Assembly (NCBI GenBank): GCA_019155205.2
Contig: JAHNZQ020000004.1
Coordinates: 269,037-296,808 of the forward strand
Length of the DNA: 27,772 bases
Origin: Gracilaria vermiculophylla
Lineage: Eukaryota; Rhodophyta; Florideophyceae; Gracilariales; Gracilariaceae
Direction: 5' to 3'
The translations under genes were made by a program, and so were the position numbers. Under the pieces are notes generated by a model that saw only the letters and a program-made list of their open reading frames with translations, did no database searches and had not been told where the DNA came from. This document shows, piece by piece, positions 1 to 7,558 of the stretch; within the stretch, counting starts at the first letter, position 1, and the number at the start of each line of letters is the position of its first letter.

Positions 1-66
<66 letters not shown>
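1..66. repeat. Poly-G homopolymer tract
   Basis: The window opens with 66 consecutive G. It lies about 47 bp beyond the stop codon of the MEMO1-like gene, so it would be poly-C in that transcript if transcription ran this far. A second G tract occurs at 1286-1393, so G tracts recur here. Because it sits at the very edge, its true length and whether it is a sequencing or assembly artefact cannot be judged. Confidence 0.9.
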
Positions 67-67
<1 letters not shown>

Positions 68-112
68 AAACCGCCTGAGGGCGTTGCGGCGCAGCACTGT
101 GAGGCGGCGCGA

Positions 113-1042
113 TCAGCAGTCGACAGACGAGGTGCGAATGACCGCACTGGCGTAACTAACGCTCGAATCCGACATGGACATGCAGCGCGAACTCTGCTTG
201 TAGCGAACAAAGTTTGTGGTAAAGGCATGACTAGAGTTGGAGGAGCAGTACGCCAGGGCGCTCATGAGGACGCCTATTGGGTGACGTCCACAAACGGTGT
301 TGTCTGTTTGGCGTTGGTAGGCGCAGAAGGAGGCATGGTCTCCGGATTCGATGCAACGCATGCCCTCGCGGTCCAGCTTCTCTATGCTTTGCCAGATGTG
401 CTGCGACTGGCGGTCAACGGTGGTGTAGCCGAAGCGGGACCCCCAGTGGCAGAAGTCGGACGACACGACGAAGAAGGTCTCCCCGTCGCCGATCCACGAG
501 GACAGAACCCTGCCGAAGGCGCGTTCCTTGTCCTCGGACAGGGAGCCGACGACGATGGGGACGACCTTGACGTCGAGGTCGGCGAAGACGAGGCGAATGA
601 AGGGGAGGTGCATCTCGATGGAGTGCTCGGCCTCGTCGTTGAACGGGCTGATTTTGACGAAGCGGGTGGAGCGGTCCTCGGAGGCCAGCAGGCCGTCCAC
701 GACCTCGCGGTCGACGGGCAGGTCGCCCAGCGGGGTCTCCAGGACGTCGGCGCCGGACAGGGCGCACGTGTCCTTCATGTACACATGGTGGCTGGGGCCC
801 AGGACGATGACGCGCGAGAAGCGGGTGGGATCGATGGCGGCGTACGCAAAGGCGGCGGTGGAGCCGGAGTACGAAAAGCCGGCGTGCGGGGCGATGATGG
901 CGTGGGCAACGGCGGCATGGTCGGTGGAGGTGGCGGAGCGGGCGTCGCGCAGCCAAGACTGCAGCGAGGCGCTGAGCTTATCGGGCGAGGCGTCGTACCA
1001 GGAGCCCGCATGGGTGGCGCGTCGGCGGCGGGAGGGTGGCAT
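113..1042 (-). CDS. MEMO1: MEMO1-family protein
   Basis: This 309-residue intronless protein belongs to the MEMO1 family, related in fold to extradiol dioxygenases; the human member is 297 residues and has been linked to cell motility signalling and copper or iron handling. Family landmarks appear in order: HAGSWY near residue 11, IIAPHAGFSYSG near 49-60 (His53), LGPSHHV near 81-87 (His85), EHSIEMHLPF near 139-148, SSDFCHWGSRFGY near 194-206, IWQSIEKLDREGM near 216-228 and NTVCGRHPIG near 248-257 (Cys251). His53, His85 and Cys251 match the metal-binding residues of human MEMO1. The start is the first in-frame ATG and gives a length close to the family norm. The leader just upstream is C-rich. 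The tail after residue 285 is Ser-rich and not conserved. Cellular role here is inferred only from family. Confidence 0.95.
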   Translation of the reverse strand: MPPSRRRRATHAGSWYDASPDKLSASLQSWLRDARSATSTDHAAVAHAIIAPHAGFSYSGSTAAFAYAAIDPTRFSRVIVLGPSHHVYMKDTCALSGADVLETPLGDLPVDREVVDGLLASEDRSTRFVKISPFNDEAEHSIEMHLPFIRLVFADLDVKVVPIVVGSLSEDKERAFGRVLSSWIGDGETFFVVSSDFCHWGSRFGYTTVDRQSQHIWQSIEKLDREGMRCIESGDHASFCAYQRQTDNTVCGRHPIGVLMSALAYCSSNSSHAFTTNFVRYKQSSRCMSMSDSSVSYASAVIRTSSVDC

Positions 1043-1285
1043 GTTCGATTTGCAGGCGTCGAGTGTGGCGGGGAATCGGGGGGTCGGAGGGGAGGGTGGG
1101 GGGGAGGGTGGGGGGGAACGAGGCGTGGGGCGGGCAAAGGGCCGGGCGGGCGGTGGTGGAAAGGGACGGAGCAGGGGCTTTTAATACGCGACTGGCAGTG
1201 GGTGCAAGCACAAGTGAGAAGAGCGATGCGGAAGGCGAGGTGAGCACGAGGGGGAATGACAGCGCGGCGATGGAAGTGCGCGAGA

Positions 1286-1337
1286 GGGGGGGGGGGGGGG
1301 GGGGGGGGGGGGGTGGGGGGGGGGGGAGGGGGGGGGG

Positions 1338-1393
<56 letters not shown>
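1286..1393. repeat. Near-homopolymeric G tract
   Basis: Of 108 nt only three are not G (T at 1314, A at 1327, C at 1338). It lies about 245 bp upstream of the MEMO1-like start codon, with G-rich clusters also at 1080-1130. Such DNA could form G-quadruplexes on the plus strand; that is inference. It is also prone to sequencing error. Confidence 0.9.
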
Positions 1394-1394
<1 letters not shown>

Positions 1395-1690
1395 TGTGTG
1401 GAGGTGTCGCAGAAGGGGCTGTGACGCGGGCCACGTGCGGCACAGGCGGTGGGGGCGCTGAGGGCAGGGGGGCGGGCGGCACGGACGGACAAATGGGCGG
1501 GGCGTGCCACGCAACGACAAAACGCGAGCGCAGGCGGCGGAGGGGCGGCGGCGGAGGGGCGGCGGCGGAGAGAGGGGCGCAGTGGCGGCGGATCGCGCGA
1601 CGAGGCGCGCGCGGCGGTGCGCGCCACGAACGCGCGCAGCGACGGCGTGCGCGCGCGCGCGACGGCGCCGCTTCGCGCGCGCGCGCGCCG

Positions 1691-1706
1691 TTTGGCGCGC
1701 GCCAAA
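1691..1706. promoter_or_regulatory. Inverted TTTGGCGC pair, E2F-like site
   Basis: The 16-bp perfect palindrome TTTGGCGCGCGCCAAA contains the E2F/DP consensus TTTSSCGC on both strands. It sits in the intergenic region about 650 bp upstream of the MEMO1-like gene and about 360 bp past the yippee-like stop. In such GC-rich sequence it may be chance; function is unproven. Confidence 0.3.
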
Positions 1707-1872
1707 TGGCGATTCGCATCGGCGCGCAGCGCTTGGCTGAGCGCCGCGCACAAATATCTGCGCCCAGATTCCGCGGCGCGCGGGCGCGCCGCTTTTTGTT
1801 TTTTTGGTTTTTGTGGCAATGTTTTTCACTTTTTCGCGCGCGTGCTCGCTGGCGCTGGCGCTCTGCGGCGCG

Positions 1873-1974
1873 GCTGTGCACCGCTGCTTGTCCTCGCTGG
1901 TGGTGGCCTTCTCCTACGGCGCGGCTCAGCACCACTGCTTGTCCTTGCTGATCTTGGCCTTCTCCTACGGCGCG
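1873..1974. repeat. 51-bp imperfect tandem duplication
   Basis: Two copies with period 51: the strings CTGCTTGTCC at 1884 and 1935 and GGCCTTCTCCTACGGCGCGG at 1905 and 1956 show the register. The period is a multiple of three, so open frames read as a 17-residue repeat, but no family is recognisable and it lies 3' of the yippee-like stop. Confidence 0.8.
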
Positions 1975-2062
1975 GGGCGGGCGTCAGCGCGGGCGCGGGC
2001 GTTGGCGTCGGCGCGGGCGCGGGTGCGGGCGCGGGCGCGCGGGCGCGCGGGCGCGGCTGTGC

Positions 2063-2600
2063 TCAACGTACCACCAGGAACTTGTTCTCCTTGTACTTCT
2101 GGTTGACGTCGGGCGCCTCCAGCTGGCAACGCGCAGCGCGAGAGCGAGCGGCCGTCAGCATCGGCGCCGCCGCCGGGCGCAAGCGCGCTTAAAGGCGGCA
2201 CGAGGGGCGAAAACTTACGTACTTCCAGCCCAGCACGCTGCTGCACACGTTGCAGTAGATGTCCGCCACGGTGTGCAGTCCGGTGCGCAGCGGGCGCTCC
2301 TCCGTCTCGCCCAGCGACACATTGATGCTTCGCGCCGCACGCGCGCGCGCAGCGCAAGGGGGGCGGGGGCGACGCAAGAGAGACACAGGCGCACGCGCGT
2401 CAGCGGGGCGCAGCGGCGCAGCGGCGCACGCGGCGGGCGCAAGGGGAGGTGGCGTACACATTCTCGATGAGGTACGCGGTGCCGTGCTTGCCGGTGAAGT
2501 TCTTGGACACGATGTTCTGGTCGTACGAGAGGTGCGCGGCGCACGATCGGCAGCACCACACCCTGTCGCCCGACAGATACGCCTGGAACAGCCTGCCCAT
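2063..2600 (-). CDS. YPEL: Yippee-like zinc-binding protein, three exons
   Basis: Joining exons 2458-2600, 2219-2327 and 2063-2122 gives 312 nt, a 103-residue yippee-family protein, the usual length. Exon 1 begins MGRLFQAYL and carries the first CxxC (CRSC) and then [11 protein letters not shown]. Exon 2 gives [18 protein letters not shown], the second CxxC (CNVC) and LGWKY. Exon 3 gives [19 protein letters not shown] and a TGA stop. The two CxxC pairs bind the family's structural zinc. Splice sites are GTACGC with an AAG acceptor for intron 1, and GTAAGT with a CAG acceptor for intron 2; phases match. Yippee proteins share a fold with cereblon's ligand domain and Mis18; their roles are cell-cycle or GID/CTLH-complex related in animals, unknown here. 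The upstream DNA holds a tandem duplication with CACGTG motifs. Confidence 0.95.
2123..2218 (-). other. Intron 2 of the yippee-like gene
   Basis: A 96-bp GT-AG intron in phase 0. The donor GTAAGT follows the LGWKY codons and the acceptor CCAG precedes LEAPDVNQ. The protein alignment across the join is seamless with the yippee family. Confidence 0.9.
2328..2457 (-). other. Intron 1 of the yippee-like gene
   Basis: A 130-bp GT-AG intron splitting a Val codon (ENV-INVSLGE). Donor GTACGC is a weaker match to consensus than intron 2; the choice of donor is forced by the reading frame. Confidence 0.85.
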
Positions 2601-2838
2601 GGTGGCGTGGCGCGGCGCGGCGCGACGGAGCGGCGGCAGCGGCGGCGGAGGCGGCGGCGGCGGCCGAACAGCAGAAACGACGCGGGCCGAGCAAGCGCGC
2701 GCGCGGCCGGGCGGGCAGGCGTGGAAGCTCGCGGCTGCGCGCGCGCGTGTAGCGCCGAGGGGGCGACGCCGCGTGCTTTCCATGCGCGAGACGGCGCGCA
2801 GCGCGCATCCGCCACGCGCACCGCGTGTGCGCGCTGGG

Positions 2839-3069
2839 CACGTGGCGCACCCAGCGCGGCGCAGCGGCGCGCCACGCACGTGCGCGCTCAGCCAGCGGCG
2901 CGCGCGCGATTGGCGCGTGCGACGCGGGCGGCGCGAGCCACGTGTGGCGAGATTGCGGCGGCGCGTGCGCGACGTGCGCGACGTGTGCGACGTGGGACGG
3001 CAATGACGTTTTACCGAATGGCGCCGCCGCGCGATTGGCGCGGGCCAAGCGGGTGGGGTGTGCCACGTG
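2839..3069. promoter_or_regulatory. Cluster of four CACGTG motifs upstream of the yippee-like gene
   Basis: CACGTG (G-box/E-box) occurs at 2839-2844, 2877-2882, 2939-2944 and 3064-3069, that is 239 to 469 bp upstream of the yippee-like ATG. The last two are duplicate copies within the 125-bp repeat. bZIP and bHLH factors bind this core. The cluster is seen directly; use as a promoter is inference. Confidence 0.4.
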
Positions 3070-3157
3070 TGGCGAGATTGCGGCGGCGGCTGCGGGGCGC
3101 GCGCGACGTGTGCGACGTGGGGCGGCAGTTACGTTTTACCGATGGGGCGCGCGCGCA
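2908..3157. repeat. 125-bp tandem duplication
   Basis: Two copies in exact 125-bp register: GATTGGCGCG at 2908 and 3033, CCACGTGTGGCGAGATTGCG at 2938 and 3063, and ACGTTTTACCGA at 3006 and 3131. Divergence between these blocks is moderate. The repeat fills the space between the yippee-like gene and the GATA gene stop. Confidence 0.85.
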
Positions 3158-3163
3158 CGCGGG

Positions 3164-3332
3164 TCAGTAGATGCCGTGGCGGCTCCACTTGAGTCCACAC
3201 GCGTTGCAGAGCGAGCGGCAGCCGTCCGGTCCCTTGCGCATCATGGGCGTCTGCTTGGCCGACATGGAGCACCGCGCACACGAGTCCTTGACCACCACTG
3301 CCCTGTCGTCGTCGCCGCCGCCGCTGCCGCTG

Positions 3333-3395
<63 letters not shown>

Positions 3396-3796
3396 TGCGC
3401 AGCGGTGGCGGCCGCGGCGGCCGCGGCGCGCGAGCCGCGCCGCGCGCGCGCGCGCCTGGACGCGGCGCCGCGCGCGGGCGAGGCGGCGGCCGCGGCCGCC
3501 TTGCCGTGCTGCTCCCTGACGACGCGCGCCACGGCCGTGCTGAGCACGTCGGCGGCGTGGCGCGCCGCGCCGCGCGCCGCCGCGTCGGCGGCCGCGCATT
3601 GTGGCTGCTTCCAGTGCACGAAGCTCACGTCCGTGGGCGAGCTGCACGCGCTGCGCTCGCGCTTGGGCGTGGCGCGCGCGGCGGCGGCGGCGGCCGCGGC
3701 CGCGCGCGGCTTGCTGATGGCGCGTTGCGGCGACGCGCGCTGCGGCGGCTTGGATGCCGACGCACGGCGCCACGGCTTGGCGCTGGCGCCGCTGCT

Positions 3797-3827
<31 letters not shown>

Positions 3828-4363
3828 TTGTTGTTGTTGCTGTTGGTATCGGTGGTGGTGGCGGTGGTAGTTGAAGTGGTGGCGGTGGTGGTGGTGGTGG
3901 TGGTGGTGGTGGTGGTGGCGGTGGCGGAGCGGGGGCGCGCGGCGGTCGGGGCGTCGGCGGCGGTGGCGCAATTGGCGGCGCGCGTGTGGTCCAGCTCGAG
4001 GCGGAAGGCCATGCTGCGACTGTCCACGTCCATAAGGTGGGCGAGCGACATGAGTTCGTCGCGCTCCTCGGGCGGCGGCTGCACGGGGACGGCGGCGGGC
4101 TGCGGCAGCGCGAGCGGCCAGGGCGCCAACAGGGGGGCGGGCGCGGTGGGCGCGGCGGGCGCGGCGGGCAGCAGCGGCACGTCGGCGGCGAGCCACGCGT
4201 CCACGTCGGGCAGCACGGCGGCGGCGGCGGTGGCGGCGGTGGCGGCGGCGGCGGCGGTGGCGGCGGCGGCATCGGCGTGCGCGTCCGGCGCGGCGCAGGC
4301 GAGCGGGCGCAGCGCGTCGGGCAGCAGCGCCAGCGGCTCGCTCCCAAACGAAGCGGCGCTCAT
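3164..4363 (-). CDS. GATA-type zinc-finger transcription factor
   Basis: A 399-residue protein whose last 38 residues are one GATA finger: C362-x2-C365-x20-C386-x2-C389 with [20 protein letters not shown]. The 20-residue loop and the TPMM...[12 protein letters not shown] string match the plant TIFY/ZML class rather than the 17- or 18-residue loops of most GATA factors, but I see no TIFY or CCT domain. The rest is low complexity: runs of Ala, Thr, Asn, Ser and an 18-residue Gly run before the finger, encoded by trinucleotide repeats. The finger ends only ten residues before the stop. I chose the ATG starting [10 protein letters not shown] because the upstream in-frame ATG at 4525 adds only a Pro/Arg/His string typical of translated GC-rich DNA; 4525 stays possible. 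Expected to act in the nucleus on GATA-core sites. Confidence 0.9.
3330..3400. repeat. GCC/GGC microsatellite coding poly-Gly
   Basis: About 55 nt of almost pure GCC (plus strand) encode the Gly run just before the GATA finger. Similar in-frame microsatellites in the same gene are GCT near 3792-3820 (Ser), GTT near 3823-3845 (Asn) and GGT near 3886-3920 (Thr). Confidence 0.9.
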
Positions 4364-4811
4364 GACGGCGGGGGCGGCGGGGGCGAGGGCGGCGATGGCG
4401 GGGGGGGGGCGGCGGTGGCGGTGGCGGCGGCGGCGTGGTGGTGGTGGTGGGCGGCGGCGGCGGCGTGGTGGGTGGTGGGCGTGGTGCGGGCAAGCGCGCG
4501 CGTTGGGAGGCGGCGCGCGCTGCATCGGCGCTTATCAAGGCGCTTTCCGCGGCGCACGCGGCGTCGCCGCCGCCGCGGCCCCCCCCGCGCGGCGCGCGCG
4601 CAGCCAGCGCGCCGCGGCGCGCGGCGCGCACACGTCGGCCACGCGCGCGCGCGCCACGGCGCGTCACGCGCGCGCGCGTACGTGCTGCGCTGCGTGCGCG
4701 CCGCGCCGCCGGGCCGCCGCCGCTTCAAGCCGCTGTCAGCGCGCGCTGGCTGCGCGCCGCGCGCGTGGACACGTTGCGCGCGCCCACTGGCTGCGCCCCC
4801 GCGCCGCGCGC

Positions 4812-4842
<31 letters not shown>

Positions 4843-5336
4843 GCGCGCCGCGCACCGAAGCTGCGGCCGCGAGTGCGCTGCGCGCGCGCTGCACGGCGGC
4901 GGCGGCCTCCACCGTCCACCGCCGTCGGCGAGGCGCCGCTGCCGCCGCCCGCTGTCATTCATCGCCCCCCCGTGGCCGCGCGGCCGCCCTGAGTCGTGCG
5001 GCCGCCCCGTGCGAGCGAGGCGGCCGCCGCGAGCGAGGCGGCCGCCGCGTGCAAGCCAGCCGCGCTGCAAGCCGCGACCGTTCCGCACCGCGCCCGCGCC
5101 CAGCCGCGCGCGCCGCCGCGCCGCGCGCTCACCGCCGCGCGCCGCCGCCGGCCCTTCGCACTGGCGCGCGCGCGCCGGCGTCGTGCCGCGCCGGCGTCGT
5201 GTGCCCCCGCCGCGCGCAGCTGCGCGCTGCACGTGCTGCGCCCGTGCTGGCGCCGCCGCACGTGGGCGCGCGCGCACGCCGCGCGCGCCGCCAAAAAACC
5301 ATCGCCACACGTGTGCGCCGCGCTCTTTACGCGCGC
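4364..5336. other. GC-rich intergenic region between GATA and WD40 genes
   Basis: No gene recognised. It contains the upstream region of the GATA gene, GGT/GGC and GCC microsatellites (near 4425-4470 and 4815-4843), GCGCGC strings, and a CACACGTGTG palindrome at 5306-5315 near an A6 run at 5293-5298 (T6 in the direction of the WD40 gene, about 40 bp past its stop). Long frames on both strands here are Arg/Ala/Pro-rich translations of the repeats. Confidence 0.7.
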
Positions 5337-5899
5337 CTACGCAAACTCCGATTCCACGGCGCGCACCAGCTGCGCGCCGGCGCGCTGCAGCGCGCGGTTG
5401 CGCGCCTGCAGCGTTTGGATTTGCCACAGCAGCTCGCGCTCGCGCTGCGCGCGCCGCGGCTGCTCGTCGCGCCCGCCGCCCGCGTCGCCCGCGTCGCCCG
5501 CGTCGCCCGCGTCGCCCGCCGCGCCCCCGCGCGCGCACCCGAACGCCATGTCGCGCGCCTCCGACAGCGCGCTCCGCGCCGCGTCGCTCGTGCGCCGCCC
5601 CGCGTGCGCGTCCACCAGCGGCACGAAGCTGTCGCGCAGCGACTTGCCCATCGCGCGCTCCGGCACGCGCTCAAACAGCGCCAGCTGCGGCGCGCGCCCC
5701 CCGCGCCGCGCCGTCAGCACCGCGCTGATGCGCGCCGTCGTGTTGTGCCGCGCGTACACCCCCGTCATCTGCAGCGAGCGCGCGTCGTACACGCGCACAA
5801 CGCCGTCGCCGTAGCCGACCACCAGCCGCTCGTCGCCGGGCGACAGCGCCAGGCACGTCGCCGCCGCGCCGCGCGCCGGCGGCGCGATGCGCCGCACGC

Positions 5900-5932
<33 letters not shown>

Positions 5933-6698
5933 CCGCCGCCGCCGTCGCGCCGCGCGCGCGCAGCGCGTGCACGTGCGCGCACACGACGTGGCCGTCGGCC
6001 AGCGCCACGAAGAAGGCCGCCTCGTCGCGCGCCAGCGCCACGGCCGCCGCGGGCGCGCCCAGCGCCACCGTGGCCACGCACGCCGCGCTGGCCAGGTGCC
6101 ACACGCGCGCGCTGCCGTCGGCCGACGCGGTGACGGCGCGCGCCGACGCGCCGCCGAAGCCGGCCGCCACGCAGCTGACGCCCAGCGTGTGGCCGCGCAG
6201 CTCGGCGCTGGCGCGCGCGGCGCGCGCGCCGCGCGCGCCCGCCACGTCGCGCAGCTGGAACAGACGCGCCGCCGCGTCGGCGCCCGCCGTCAGCAGCGCC
6301 TCGTCGTCGTCGCAGAAGGCGGCGGCGTTGACGCGCCCCGCGTGCGCGTCCCACGCGGCGATGAGCGTGCCGGTCAGGGCGTACCACACGTAGCAGCGCC
6401 CCGAGGCGCCGCCCGCGAACAGCAGCTTGGCGCTGTGCGAGGTGGCCACGCACGTGATGACGGGCTCGGGTGGCGTGAAGGTGCGCGCGGGCAGCCCGCG
6501 GAGCGAGTGCAGCGTGAGCGTTGTGCTGCTGTTGTTTGGCGCTTGCGACGACGTGATGAGCGCGTGCGCCAAGAGGGCGGCGCAGTTGTTGTTTGCCGGG
6601 CGGCAGTTGCTTTGCGTGTTTGACGGGTTGGTGTGCGGCGGCGTGTGGTGGTGCAGAGTGCCGAGTTCGGCGCAGATGGAAAGAATATCGTAAGACAT
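5337..6698 (-). CDS. WD40-repeat protein, WDR18/Ipi3-like
   Basis: A 453-residue intronless WD40 protein. Repeat-like units are visible: LLFAGGASGRCYVWYALTG near 92-110, WDAHAGRVNAAAFCDDDEAL near 116-135, GHTLGVSCVAAGFGG near 169-183 followed by ASADGSARVWHL near 191-202, and LALSPGDERLVVGYGDGVVR near 282-301 then VYDARS. The order (DAH..V, then GH.L.V, then a 'D.S.RVW' unit, then a C-terminal helix, QRERELLWQIQTLQARNRAL near 417-436) resembles WDR18/Ipi3, the Rix1-complex subunit acting in 60S ribosome assembly; human WDR18 is 432 residues. A GDA repeat and several poly-Ala strings reflect high GC. The start is the first in-frame ATG. WD40 fold is sure, the WDR18 assignment less so. Confidence 0.85.
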
Positions 6699-7046
6699 GG
6701 TGGGCGCAGGCGGTGCAACAGCGGCGCAAGCGAATGAATGGTTGCAACGAAATTGAAGGGCGCAACGCTTGCTCAGCACTCGGGGCGATCGAACGGTAGG
6801 TGCACGTTAGCGCGGTACTCAATGTGCGTGTTTTGCGGCACGGCGACTCGGCAAGCACGTCTCGGAAACATGAGCGACACGAGCGGTGTTCTCAAAGACG
6901 TCGCTTCAACTTGTACAAAGGGGGCTTGAGCAATAGTGTACATGTGAGCAGATCCAGCAGGAGACGCACGGTGGCCACGCAGCAACTTGCTGCATGGCAG
7001 GGCGCCACTTGACGCGTGCGCCGCCGACGGTCGTGCAATGCAGAGC

Positions 7047-7316
7047 TTACAGAACACTTTTTAATGCTTGGCACACCATAGCCCTATGCTGCTCGCCTTG
7101 ATCGCCTGTCTGCAGGACACGAATGTAGCTAAGCGCGACTCCAGGCGGTGTGTAGCGCATGGCGTGGCGCATGGCCGGCGGCGCGCATATCGCAAAGCCT
7201 CGGGCGTTGCGCACTGTAGAAAGCGGATTGCGTGGGAGCAAATGGCAGCTGCTCGTTCCCGCCAGAAACATCTCACATGTGCCGAGCGATGCGATTGACG
7301 AGCGATGAGCCACCAT
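7047..7316 (-). CDS. Small hypothetical ORF
   Basis: An 89-residue ATG-initiated frame (begins MVAHRSSIASL). It starts two bases after the stop of the frame at 7319-7558 on the same strand. I recognise no domain and it is short enough to be chance. If the pair were a single gene, a frameshift or intron at 7316-7321 would have to join them. Confidence 0.15.
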   Translation of the reverse strand: MVAHRSSIASLGTCEMFLAGTSSCHLLPRNPLSTVRNARGFAICAPPAMRHAMRYTPPGVALSYIRVLQTGDQGEQHRAMVCQALKSVL

Positions 7317-7318
7317 TG

Positions 7319-7558
7319 TCAGTGCTTGTCACCCAATAATCTATTGACTGCCAGCCAGCCCGAGAACTCCGCAGCATGACGCGGAGAAACGTCGTGTGGC
7401 AAAACCAAAAGGCTGTACGAGGCCACCTCTCCGTCGTCCATGTACACAGCGCTGTCTGCCGCTTCCAGATGCAACAAAGACGTACAAATATAAACTAGGT
7501 CTGCGTGCAGAATATCGAAAGCAAAACAGTCAGCGCCGTTGAGCGTTGCTGCCTTCAT
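7319..7558 (-). CDS. Small hypothetical ORF
   Basis: A 79-residue ATG-initiated frame (begins MKAATLNGADCFAFDIL) with ordinary amino-acid composition, including an acidic YMDDGEVASY stretch. No family recognised. It could be a small gene, a terminal exon of a spliced gene, or chance. Confidence 0.25.
   Translation of the reverse strand: MKAATLNGADCFAFDILHADLVYICTSLLHLEAADSAVYMDDGEVASYSLLVLPHDVSPRHAAEFSGWLAVNRLLGDKH

Larger units (their letters stand above)
1043..2062. other. GC-rich intergenic region between MEMO1-like and yippee-like genes
   Basis: No convincing gene is present. The stretch holds the C-rich leader (coding-strand view) of the MEMO1-like gene, a 108-nt G tract, an AT-rich island near 1790-1835 that stands out in otherwise GC-saturated sequence, a TTTGGCGC inverted pair at 1691-1706, a 51-bp tandem duplication and GCGGGC-type repeats near 1976-2058. 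Long open frames across it are translations of low-complexity DNA (poly-Gly or poly-Pro). Confidence 0.7.

Noticed and set aside
227..1243. Plus-strand frames opposite the MEMO1-like gene
   Set aside because: The minus strand has unmistakable MEMO1 motifs; the plus frames are Gly/Val-rich mirror translations.
775..1935. Long minus-strand Pro-rich frames across the G tract
   Set aside because: They are translations of the poly-C complement of the G tract and overlap the MEMO1-like start.
3171..6623. An open plus-strand frame of 1150 codons across the GATA and WD40 genes
   Set aside because: It is antisense to two genes with clear homology, and its translation is Ala/Arg/Pro-rich low complexity. 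Very high GC removes stop codons from all frames.
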